Assembly (NCBI RefSeq): GCF_900107755.1 | Contig: NZ_FNQR01000009.1 | Location: forward strand, 62,001-126,000 | Direction of reading: 5' to 3' | Source: Thalassobacillus cyri | GTDB lineage: Bacteria; Bacillota; Bacilli; Bacillales; Halobacillaceae | DNA length: 64,000 bases | Shown here: piece after piece, positions 7,752-15,455 of the stretch | Position numbering within the stretch: position 1 is the stretch's first letter | Layout of the letters: each line of letters starts with the position of its first letter | Translations under genes and position numbers: made by a program | Notes under the pieces: model-generated | Database searches by the model: none | What the model was told of the DNA's origin: nothing | Seen by the model: the letters and a program-made list of their open reading frames with translations, nothing else

Positions 7752-9249
7752 AATTCAACTTCCATTACAAACGATGAACCTTGTTACAGGTTTTATGGTA
7801 TGGGTATTAATTTCTTCCTTACTGCCTTTTATTACTGAAGATATTGCGATTGCTCCGGAACAGATTGCCTGGGTGACCGCTATTCCAGTTATTTTAGGAT
7901 CAGTTTTACGGATCCCATTAGGATATTTAGCTAATTTACTGGGTGCAAGATTGATCTTTATGGTAAGTTTCATCCTGTTATTATTCCCGGTCTATTATAT
8001 CAGTGTGGCTGACTCTCTCATCGATCTTTTGATTGGCGGTCTGTTCCTGGGGATCGGCGGAGCGATCTTTTCGGTCGGGGTCACCTCTCTTCCGAAATAT
8101 TATGATAAAAGCCGCCACGGCTTCGTCAATGGTATCTACGGAGCGGGGAACATTGGAACAGCGATAACGGCCTTTGCCGCGCCGGTAGTCGCTGCAAATT
8201 TTGGCTGGTCATTCACTGTCCAACTCTACCTTGTACTATTAGGAATTTTCATCCTTTTGAACTTCTTTTTTGGAGATAAAAAAGAAACGAGAGTGAAAGT
8301 TCCATTAATGCAGCAGATCAAAGGCGTCTATAAAAATGAAAAGCTATGGTTATTCTGTTTATTTTATTTCATCACTTTCGGCTCGTTTGTGGCATTCACG
8401 GTCTACCTTCCTAACTTCCTTGTGGCCAATTTTGGACTGGATAAAGTGGATGCCGGAATGAGAACGGCAGGGTTCATTGCTGTCGCTACCTTCTTACGTC
8501 CGCTTGGCGGATGGCTGGCCGACCGCTTCCATTCCCTGATTCTACTGATGTACGTGTTTGGGGGCTTTACCGTTGCGGCGCTGCTATTATCTTTTGCTCC
8601 ATCTATCAACCTGTACACGGTTGGGAGTTTGACGATCGCGGTGGCTGCCGGAATAGGGAATGGTATTATATTCAAGCTTGTCCCGATGTATTTTAACAAG
8701 CAGGCTGGTATTGCGAACGGTATCGTATCCGCTATGGGTGGACTCGGCGGCTTCTTCCCGCCTTTGATTTTGTCCCTTCTCTACAGTTGGACTGGACATT
8801 ACGCCATCGGCTTCATGGCCCTGTCTCAAATTGCTTTAGCTAGTTTGATTCTGGTTATCTGGATGTATTATCACGATAAGCTGGCTGTTTCCCATCAAAT
8901 CATGGAAACGACACCGCTTGGCATGATGGTCACAGATAAGAATGGTAAAATCGTAACTGTAAACCCTGCCTTTACAAAGCTGACTGGCTTTGAGGCTGGG
9001 GAAGTAGAAGGAAAAAATCCAAATATCCTGAAATCAGGCAGACAGTCCCCGGCATTTTACCAACGCATGTGGGACACCTTAGAAACGAATGGTTATTGGC
9101 AAGGGGAAATTTGGAACAAACGGAAAGACGGGAAACACTATTTAGAGTGGCTGACCATCAATGCGATCAAGGATGATTCGGGGGAAATCATTCAATATGC
9201 TGGTGTGTTCACGGATATTACAGAAAAACAACAACAGAAAAGCATATAA
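7741..9249 (+). CDS. NarK-type nitrate/nitrite transporter fused to a C-terminal PAS domain
   Basis: The 502-residue product starts at ATG 7741 (MKSKIQLPLQT) after GTGAGGGA. Residues 1 to about 385 form a 12-helix major-facilitator domain with both nitrate-porter signatures: GAGNIGTA in helix 5 and SAMGGLGGFFPP in helix 11. Residues about 392-500 are a PAS domain (MVTDKNGKIVTVNPAF, NILKSGRQS, KRKDGKHYLEW) ending in GVFTDITEKQQQ, the usual exit into a kinase coiled coil. NarK proteins normally stop after the last helix. The next gene, 19 nt on, is a histidine kinase without a sensor domain. The PAS may therefore report transport or redox state to that kinase. Confidence 0.88.
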   Translation: MKSKIQLPLQTMNLVTGFMVWVLISSLLPFITEDIAIAPEQIAWVTAIPVILGSVLRIPLGYLANLLGARLIFMVSFILLLFPVYYISVADSLIDLLIGGLFLGIGGAIFSVGVTSLPKYYDKSRHGFVNGIYGAGNIGTAITAFAAPVVAANFGWSFTVQLYLVLLGIFILLNFFFGDKKETRVKVPLMQQIKGVYKNEKLWLFCLFYFITFGSFVAFTVYLPNFLVANFGLDKVDAGMRTAGFIAVATFLRPLGGWLADRFHSLILLMYVFGGFTVAALLLSFAPSINLYTVGSLTIAVAAGIGNGIIFKLVPMYFNKQAGIANGIVSAMGGLGGFFPPLILSLLYSWTGHYAIGFMALSQIALASLILVIWMYYHDKLAVSHQIMETTPLGMMVTDKNGKIVTVNPAFTKLTGFEAGEVEGKNPNILKSGRQSPAFYQRMWDTLETNGYWQGEIWNKRKDGKHYLEWLTINAIKDDSGEIIQYAGVFTDITEKQQQKSI

Positions 9250-9268
9250 AAAATAGAGGAGGATGGAG

Positions 9269-9922
9269 ATGGAGCTTGAAGCAGGTAACCAGGCGTGCAG
9301 TTATATCATTCAGTCTCAGGAAGAAGAAATTAAACGGGTAGCCCTTGAGCTCCATGAAAGCATCAATCAAAACCTGTACACGATGCAAACAGGATTGAAC
9401 TTCATTGAAGCCGGTATCGAAAATCAGGAGATGAAAAGTTACGCCAAAGAAATGGCAGGGTTGATGGAGCGGACAATCAGGGAAGTCAGGCTGCTGTCTG
9501 TGGAGTTATATCCGAATACCTTATCGACATTGGGATTGGTTTCAGCGATGAAAAGCTATTCGAAGCTGTTCACGAATACTTTCGGCATTTTGATTGATGT
9601 TCATTCCAGCGGGGAAGAGAAGCTTCTTTCCGACCAAAAAAGTATGGCCGCTTTCCGTGTCTGTCAGGAAGCATTGATCAACATTGCTAAATACGCAGAT
9701 ACCGATCATGCGAAAATCGAGTTTACATGGGGAGAAATTTCAGTAAGAATAGATATTAAAGATGCTGGAAAAGGGTTCGATGCGAACGAAGTGATGGAAA
9801 GCGGCCGTGCTAATGGGATTGCTGCTATGAGAGAAAGGCTTCGCCTTGTCGGGGGGCAATGCGACCTTTCTTCTGAGTTGGACAAAGGGACAACGGTTTC
9901 TATCAATTTGCCAATCCAGTAA
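9269..9922 (+). CDS. Sensor-less histidine kinase (NreB/NarL-system type)
   Basis: The 217-residue kinase has a HisKA_3 dimerisation region with phospho-acceptor His29 (ELHESINQN), and an HATPase_c domain with CQEALINIAKYA (N box), DAGKGFD (G1) and GIAAMRERL. There is no PAS or GAF domain and no cysteine cluster, unlike staphylococcal NreB, whose N-terminal PAS holds a [4Fe-4S] oxygen sensor. ATG 9269 is chosen over ATG 9263 because AGAGGAGG ends at 9262. It probably phosphorylates the regulator encoded 16 nt downstream and must take its signal from another protein. Confidence 0.87.
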   Translation: MELEAGNQACSYIIQSQEEEIKRVALELHESINQNLYTMQTGLNFIEAGIENQEMKSYAKEMAGLMERTIREVRLLSVELYPNTLSTLGLVSAMKSYSKLFTNTFGILIDVHSSGEEKLLSDQKSMAAFRVCQEALINIAKYADTDHAKIEFTWGEISVRIDIKDAGKGFDANEVMESGRANGIAAMRERLRLVGGQCDLSSELDKGTTVSINLPIQ

Positions 9923-9938
9923 TAGGAGGGGTTATGGG

Positions 9939-10595
9939 ATGATAAAAGTCCTGTTAGTGGATGACCACGCAGTGGTGAGGATGGGCTTGAAGATGTTACT
10001 GAATTCCTTACCGGATATGGAAGTAGTCGGAGAAGCATCAGAAGGTAATGAAGGAATCGAAATGGCGCTGGAAGAAAAGCCGGATGCCATTTTGATGGAT
10101 TTGAGCATGCCTCATGGAAAGGATGGCTTGTCTGCAACGGGAGAATTAAAAAAGCTTCTTCCTGAGACAGCTATTCTCATCCTGACCATGCATGATGATG
10201 AAGAATATTTATTCCGTGCCATCCAGGCGGGTGCTTCCGGGTGTGTATTGAAAAGTGCTCCCCATAATGAATTAGTCAATGCTATCCGCTCGGTATGCCA
10301 GGGAGATGCTTATCTTCATCCATCCGCCCAGAAACGTTTGATGGAGGAGTACCTGGGTAATTTGAAAGAAGACGGTTCCGATACGTATCAGTTATTATCC
10401 GATCGGGAAAAGGAAGTCCTGACATTGATTGCGAAAGGCTATTCCAATAAAGAGATTGCAGAAAAGCTGGTGATCAGTGTCAAAACAGTGGAAACCCATA
10501 AAGGAAACTTAATGGAAAAGCTGCAAATGAAAACACGGCCGGAACTGGTATCCTTTGCATTGAAAAAAGGATTGCTTGGTTATGGGATTCAGTAG
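9939..10595 (+). CDS. LuxR/NarL-family response regulator (NreC-like)
   Basis: The 218-residue protein has a receiver domain with acidic pair Asp8-Asp9, phospho-acceptor Asp54 (ILMDLSMP), Thr in ILTMHD and Lys in VLKSAP. A C-terminal LuxR helix-turn-helix follows (LSDREKEVLTLIAKG, KEIAEKLVISVKTVETH). It should bind DNA upstream of nitrate and anaerobic genes when phosphorylated; two dyads upstream of this operon are candidate sites. The start is ATG 9939 with AGGAGGGG upstream; longer in-frame readings have no RBS. Confidence 0.9.
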   Translation: MIKVLLVDDHAVVRMGLKMLLNSLPDMEVVGEASEGNEGIEMALEEKPDAILMDLSMPHGKDGLSATGELKKLLPETAILILTMHDDEEYLFRAIQAGASGCVLKSAPHNELVNAIRSVCQGDAYLHPSAQKRLMEEYLGNLKEDGSDTYQLLSDREKEVLTLIAKGYSNKEIAEKLVISVKTVETHKGNLMEKLQMKTRPELVSFALKKGLLGYGIQ

Positions 10596-10607
10596 GGACG
10601 TGATGAC

Positions 10608-11057
10608 ATGGGATATTTAAAAGAGTTAGTACTGACCGAATGTGACAGCCTTAAACAAAATGTACCCTGTGATTTTGTCGGAATCGCTCTGCAGAATCGG
10701 AATGATCCGGATATTACCTGGCCTTACGCGATGGGAAATCGAAATGAGAAATATAAATATATCACGGTCCGATATGGAAAAGGGATTGCCGGAAAAGTGA
10801 TTTCCAGTGCAAGGCCTATGGAAATCACTGATTTTACCAAAAATATTCTAGGGAAAATCACCGATTATCCGATTATGTTAGCCGAAAAGCTGGTAGCCGC
10901 TTATTCGGTTCCTTTAGTTTGGAACGGACTTCCTAGAGGTGCCCTTTTGATTGGTTATCGGCACGCCCGCCAGTTTGATGAACAAGAAAAACAGAAGCTC
11001 AGGGAAGTTGCGCGGAAATTGGAGTCATTTTTACCTTCCCATTTTACTGAAGAATAG
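10608..11057 (+). CDS. GAF-domain protein (NreA-like nitrate sensor)
   Basis: The 149 residues make up one GAF domain (VPCDFVGIALQNR to LREVARKLESF). Size and placement beside an NreB/NreC-like pair match NreA, which binds nitrate and restrains the NreB kinase in staphylococci. Here the order is kinase, regulator, GAF rather than nreABC. The conserved RYGKGIAGKVI segment lies in the expected ligand pocket region. Nitrate binding is inferred by homology and context. Confidence 0.78.
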   Translation: MGYLKELVLTECDSLKQNVPCDFVGIALQNRNDPDITWPYAMGNRNEKYKYITVRYGKGIAGKVISSARPMEITDFTKNILGKITDYPIMLAEKLVAAYSVPLVWNGLPRGALLIGYRHARQFDEQEKQKLREVARKLESFLPSHFTEE

Positions 11058-11069
11058 GAGGGACAATTG

Positions 11070-12788
11070 GTGACCACAAGAACGCAGCACGGGAGTCAGC
11101 AAGAAATAACGGAAGATGCAACAGTTGTGATTGATGATAATGGTTTTATCGAGTCGATGAATGAGAAAGCGCAGGAACTGTTTGTGGCAGCAGGTGAAAG
11201 CAGTACTGGCAGTCACATAGAGAAGTGGATACCTGAGACGAATATTGATGTTTTAGAGCCGGGGACATTTACGCAACAGTTCGGTTTGACGACAGAGGGA
11301 CAGCGTATCCCATTATTTATACGGAAAAACACGTTTTCTATTGGCGGGAATGACTACGCGCTTCTTGTTTTGCATGCTGACAATGATAGCTCCATCTCCA
11401 ATTTAGAACCGGAAAAAGTATTGAATGAACTGCTTGATATGAAATTTGCGCTTGATGAATCGACCATTGTGGCGATCACCGACCAAAAAGGCATCATTAA
11501 ATACGTAAATGACAAGTTTTGTGAGATATCCAAGTACTCAGAAGAAGAGTTGATCGGACAAGATCACCGGATCATCAATTCCGGTTACCATTCCAAAGGG
11601 TTTATGCGAGACTTATGGCGGACAATCGCCAACGGGCAGGTGTGGCGTGGGGATATCAAAAATCAGGCGAAGGATGGTACCTATTACTGGGTGGATACCA
11701 CCATTGTGCCTTTTCTAAATAATAAAGGAAAACCTTATCAATATCTTGCCATCCGTAAGGAAATCACAGAATTCAAACGTGTCGTAGATGAACTGGAAAA
11801 ATCCATGCAAGAGCTGGTGGATTTAAAGTTTGCCCTTGATGAATCTTCCATTGTTGCGATTACCGATGAAAAAGGAATCATTACGTACGTTAATGATCAA
11901 TTCTGCCAAGTTTCTAAATTTGAGCGGGAAGAATTGATCGGACGTACCCATTCCGTCATCAATTCCGGCTACCATTCCAAAGAATTTTTCAAAGAGTTAT
12001 GGCGGACGATCGGTAGTGGAGAAGTATGGAAAGGTGAAATAAGAAATCAGGCAAAAGACGGTAACTTCTACTGGGTTGATACAACCATTGTGCCGTTCCT
12101 TAATGATAAGGGGAGACCTTATCAATATTTAGCCATCCGTTCAGAAATCACAGAGCGAAAGCGAGTAGAAGAAGAACTGCAACGGACAATGACCAGGCTC
12201 ATTGATGTACAAGAAGAGGAAAGACGCAGGCTTTCCCGCAATCTGCATGACGGAATCGGACAAAACCTCTATAGTCACCTGATTACCATCAGCCGGTTGA
12301 GTGCGGAAATGGATCATCCATTAATTGGCCAGATGCATGATGAAGCGACGGAATTAATTGAAGAGGTACGTGACATTTCGTGGGATCTTCGCCCATCTGT
12401 GCTAGATGACCTCGGCCTCGTTCCTGCTATCCGTTCCTTTCTGAACCGCTTTTCCGATCACTACGGTATTGATGTCATGTTTGAATGTGTACTCGATCAA
12501 CGGTTAGGGACGCATGCAGAAATTACGATTTACCGGATCATTCAAGAGTCACTCACCAATATTCGTAAATATGCTGATGTACAGCAAGCATGGATAACGA
12601 TTCGTGAACTGGATGACGTAGTCAGGATAATGATTGAAGATAAGGGCAAAGGATTTGATGATAGGCAATATTCTTCAGGGGTAGGTTTGTTCAGCATGGA
12701 AGAAAGGGCAAGGTCTGTTGGAGGGACACTGGATATTCATACTTCACCGGGCAAGGGAACGAAGGTTATTATAGAGATTCCTTTATAA
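11070..12788 (+). CDS. Multi-PAS histidine kinase with tandem NifL/Aer-like PAS domains
   Basis: The 572-residue kinase has a divergent first PAS (about residues 17-95), then two closely similar PAS domains (about 122-235 and 245-360) with paired motifs YVNDKFC/YVNDQFC, NSGYHSK and DGTYYWVDTTI/DGNFYWVDTTI. HisKA_3 follows with His393 in RNLHDGIGQNL, then HATPase_c ending in GKGTKVIIEIPL. The tandem PAS pair looks like an internal duplication. The type resembles FAD-binding redox PAS domains of NifL and Aer, so redox sensing is inferred. GTG 11070 lies 7 nt after AGGAGGG; an adjacent TTG at 11067 is too close. It is the last gene of the operon and a second possible partner for the single regulator. 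Confidence 0.88.
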   Translation: MTTRTQHGSQQEITEDATVVIDDNGFIESMNEKAQELFVAAGESSTGSHIEKWIPETNIDVLEPGTFTQQFGLTTEGQRIPLFIRKNTFSIGGNDYALLVLHADNDSSISNLEPEKVLNELLDMKFALDESTIVAITDQKGIIKYVNDKFCEISKYSEEELIGQDHRIINSGYHSKGFMRDLWRTIANGQVWRGDIKNQAKDGTYYWVDTTIVPFLNNKGKPYQYLAIRKEITEFKRVVDELEKSMQELVDLKFALDESSIVAITDEKGIITYVNDQFCQVSKFEREELIGRTHSVINSGYHSKEFFKELWRTIGSGEVWKGEIRNQAKDGNFYWVDTTIVPFLNDKGRPYQYLAIRSEITERKRVEEELQRTMTRLIDVQEEERRRLSRNLHDGIGQNLYSHLITISRLSAEMDHPLIGQMHDEATELIEEVRDISWDLRPSVLDDLGLVPAIRSFLNRFSDHYGIDVMFECVLDQRLGTHAEITIYRIIQESLTNIRKYADVQQAWITIRELDDVVRIMIEDKGKGFDDRQYSSGVGLFSMEERARSVGGTLDIHTSPGKGTKVIIEIPL

Positions 12789-12789
12789 A

Positions 12790-12823
12790 TGAAAGAGTCG
12801 GATTATTTTCCGACTCTTTTTAT
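12790..12823 (+). terminator. Terminator of the nitrate operon
   Basis: The stem AAAGAGTCGG / CCGACTCTTT with TTTTT ends the operon 2 nt after its last stop. It may also serve the convergent small gene. Confidence 0.85.
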
Positions 12824-12825
12824 GT

Positions 12826-13044
12826 TTAATTTAATCGCTTCCCTCTCATAATTTTCTCGAATTTATACATATTCTTGCTTGTTTTAAGCTGGATCTGGGA
12901 ATGGGTTCGATGGAAGCTTTGCTTTTTTTCAGTAGTAACACCCATTTGACCGTTTCTTGCTATAGCGGGGTCGTTGATGATGCTTTCTTTTTCTCCATCA
13001 AAGTGTGGAGAGGATTCGACATGGACATTTTGATGATCTGCCAT
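12826..13044 (-). CDS. Conserved-type small hypothetical protein (72 aa)
   Basis: The product (MADHQNVHVESSPHFDGEK...) is hydrophilic, without membrane helix or known motif, rich in polar and charged residues. AAGGAG at good spacing precedes the ATG. It lies convergent to the nitrate operon and shares its terminator region. Small hydrophilic proteins like this are common in Bacillaceae and often spore- or stress-linked, but no function can be assigned. Confidence 0.65.
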   Translation of the reverse strand: MADHQNVHVESSPHFDGEKESIINDPAIARNGQMGVTTEKKQSFHRTHSQIQLKTSKNMYKFEKIMRGKRLN

Positions 13045-13157
13045 ACGTTCAACTCCTTTTTCTTAACATGTGAAATTATCTAGGCTTTATTCAAAGGAAT
13101 AGCTTGTCTTTTTCCTTCATAAAATGTAAGACCATCGCCGCTAAAGGAGATGATTTT

Positions 13158-13661
13158 ATGCGTTTATTAACTGAATTCCGGCAATTTGCAATAAGAGGAA
13201 GTGCGGCAGAACTAGGGGTAGCGCTTGTATTAGGGGCAGCCTTCAGTGGTTTCATTGATTCACTTGTTTCGGATATTCTACTGCCTCCCATCGGCCTGCT
13301 TTTAGCTAAAATGAATTTTTCCGACTTGTTCATTAGCTTGAGTGGTGGTTCATACCCTTCATTGGCAGCAGCAAAAGAAGCAGGGGCTGCCACCATTAAT
13401 TATGGCCTTTTCTTATCTTCCTGTGTTCGTTTCATTATTATTTTATTTGCTGTTTTTCTCGTCGTCAGGCAGCTGAACCATTGGAAAAAACCCAACCAGG
13501 ATCTAGTAGCTGCCATGACTAAAAAGGAATGCCCTTACTGCTGTACTTCTATTCCTGCAAAGGCAAATATTTGTCCTAATTGCGGATCTCAACTAAAAAA
13601 ACAAGAAAATCAATCCTCTGATAATGTCGGGCGTAAAGGTTTCCGGCTGGGAATCAAATGA
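13158..13661 (+). CDS. mscL: Large-conductance mechanosensitive channel with C-terminal zinc ribbon
   Basis: The 167-residue protein starts at ATG 13158 after AAAGGAGA. Residues 1 to about 110 are MscL: the amphipathic FRQFAIRGSAAELGVALVLGAAF N-terminus, helix 1, a periplasmic loop and helix 2. It gates under membrane tension to release solutes on osmotic downshock. Instead of the usual short helical bundle, the C-terminus holds two CxxC knuckles (CPYCCTSIP, CPNCGSQL), a zinc ribbon. Ordinary MscL ends near residue 130-140. A terminator follows at once. Confidence 0.92.
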   Translation: MRLLTEFRQFAIRGSAAELGVALVLGAAFSGFIDSLVSDILLPPIGLLLAKMNFSDLFISLSGGSYPSLAAAKEAGAATINYGLFLSSCVRFIIILFAVFLVVRQLNHWKKPNQDLVAAMTKKECPYCCTSIPAKANICPNCGSQLKKQENQSSDNVGRKGFRLGIK

Positions 13662-13690
13662 AAAGCATATCGTGTATATGCTTTTTTACT
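13661..13690 (+). terminator. Terminator after mscL
   Basis: AAAAGCATAT / ATATGCTTTT hairpin with a T tract directly after the mscL stop. Confidence 0.8.
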
Positions 13691-13762
13691 TTTTTTGGAT
13701 ATAATCACAAAGTATGAAAAAGATTAAATGACGAATCATAACAGGAAAGGAGGTTATTTGAA

Positions 13763-14122
13763 ATGACAGGCTTTATTCGAAAGGCATTAATGAATGGGAT
13801 TATCATCGTTCCCCTGTTAATGTGGTTTTCAGAAGCCACATTTTTTCAGAGTCTTATTACTGCACTAATCTTGTGTGTAATTGCCTACTTTGTCGGTGAT
13901 CGCGGCATTTTGCCAATGAGCAATAATATTACAGCAACGGTAGCGGATGGTGTACTGGCATTCATTTACTTCTGGGGAGTAGCAGAGTGGATGGGATGGG
14001 CTCTATCCGCTGGAGAAATTTTTGTAATCACTGCATTGTTGGCAGTGGTGGAATTCGTATTCCACCGGCAATTTGTACATCTGTTAAATGAAAATAAGGA
14101 ACCAGTCAAACAAACGACCTGA
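13763..14122 (+). CDS. DUF2512 (YndM-like) membrane protein
   Basis: The 119-residue protein has four predicted membrane helices and the DRGILPMSNN segment seen in the Bacillus DUF2512/YndM family. Function unknown. A strong RBS (AAGGAGG) precedes the ATG. It is a single-gene unit flanked by terminators. Confidence 0.75.
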   Translation: MTGFIRKALMNGIIIVPLLMWFSEATFFQSLITALILCVIAYFVGDRGILPMSNNITATVADGVLAFIYFWGVAEWMGWALSAGEIFVITALLAVVEFVFHRQFVHLLNENKEPVKQTT

Positions 14123-14142
14123 AGAAAATCAGTTAGGTTCCC

Positions 14143-14180
14143 TTTAGAGTGCACATGGGTCGTGTGCACTCTTTGTTTTA
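14143..14180 (+). terminator. Terminator after DUF2512 gene
   Basis: AGAGTGCAC / GTGCACTCT stem with an eight-base loop followed by TTGTTTT. Confidence 0.75.
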
Positions 14181-14218
14181 TAAGAGAAGAAGATGAATGA
14201 AGAGGTGGAGGAACTAAA

Positions 14219-15439
14219 ATGAAAAAGAAAAAGTGGGACCTCGTTGCATTAGCATCCATACCACTTGTGATGACATTAGGTAATTCCATGTTAATACCCG
14301 TACTGCCAATCATAGAGAAGGAAATTAATATATCACCCTTCCAATCGAGCTTAATTATTACGGTTTATTCCTTAGTGGCAATCTTATTGATTCCTATTGC
14401 AGGGTACTTATCCGATAAACTGGGACGGAAGAAAGTGATTATACCAAGTTTGATCATTGCCGGGCTTGGCGGTGTTGTGTCTGCCTTTGCTGCCTGGAAG
14501 ATGACCGATCCATATTTCATTATCCTGATAGGGAGGTTTTTGCAAGGAATTGGTGCAGCAGGTGCCTTTCCAGTAGTGATTCCGACTGTGGGAGATATGT
14601 TTGAGGATGAAGAGCAGGTAAGTGCCGGACTGGGGTTGATCGAAACATCGAATACATTTGGAAAAGTGTTGAGTCCGGTCCTGGGAGCCCTACTGGCAGT
14701 CATAATCTGGTTCATTCCGTTTGTAGCTATTCCAGTATTATCCTTGATTGCTATTGGGTTAGTGTTAAAGTTTGTAAAAGTACCTAAAGAATCCGGGACA
14801 GCTGAAAAAACGAGTTTTTCTCAATTCAAACAATCCATCAAAGAGGTATTTCACCATAACGGACGCTGGCTGATGGCTATTTTTATCATCGGTTGTATAA
14901 ATATGTTCGTGTTATTCGGATTTCTTTTTCATTTTTCTTCCTTGCTGGAATCTAAATATACCATTCAAGGAGCGTATAAAGGTTTGGTGCTCGCTATTCC
15001 TCTCTTATTTCTTTGTGTTGCTTCTTATATCTGCGGCAAGAAAATCGGCGAAAATAAACTGCTTATGAAATGGGCGGTTATCTTCGGGAATGGAGCTTCT
15101 GCGTGCACACTACTATTTATTAAAAATGAAACAGGCTTAATCATGTTTTTGGTACTACTTTCCATTGCCGGGCTTGGCATTGGTTTCTCTTTACCTAGTT
15201 TAGACGCATTGATTACAGAGGGGATTGATAAAGAAGTCCGTGGTACAATCACTTCTCTCTATAGCAGTATGAGGTTTTTAGGGGTGGCAGCCGGGCCCCC
15301 GGTAATTGCTATCCTGATGGATAGGTATCCTGCAAGCTTGTACCTCAGCTTGGCTGTGTTAAGTGGAATAGCTGTAATCGTTACTTTCTTTACGATAAAA
15401 CCTACCAATGAAAGTAAGGAAGTAAAGCTGGAGCATTGA
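14219..15439 (+). CDS. Major facilitator superfamily transporter (drug-efflux type)
   Basis: The 406-residue protein has 12 predicted helices. The loop 2-3 motif GYLSDKLGRKKVI and the helix 5 segment GAAGAFPVVIPTVGDMF are typical of 12-TM proton-coupled multidrug efflux pumps. Substrate cannot be told. GGTGGAGG precedes the ATG. The YetF-like gene starts 16 nt downstream, so the two may be co-transcribed. Confidence 0.85.
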   Translation: MKKKKWDLVALASIPLVMTLGNSMLIPVLPIIEKEINISPFQSSLIITVYSLVAILLIPIAGYLSDKLGRKKVIIPSLIIAGLGGVVSAFAAWKMTDPYFIILIGRFLQGIGAAGAFPVVIPTVGDMFEDEEQVSAGLGLIETSNTFGKVLSPVLGALLAVIIWFIPFVAIPVLSLIAIGLVLKFVKVPKESGTAEKTSFSQFKQSIKEVFHHNGRWLMAIFIIGCINMFVLFGFLFHFSSLLESKYTIQGAYKGLVLAIPLLFLCVASYICGKKIGENKLLMKWAVIFGNGASACTLLFIKNETGLIMFLVLLSIAGLGIGFSLPSLDALITEGIDKEVRGTITSLYSSMRFLGVAAGPPVIAILMDRYPASLYLSLAVLSGIAVIVTFFTIKPTNESKEVKLEH

Positions 15440-15455
15440 TTAATCTACGTAAAGG

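Noticed and set aside
9706-10137. Minus-strand ORF of 143 codons opposite the kinase/regulator junction
   Set aside because: Shadow of two well supported genes; no RBS.
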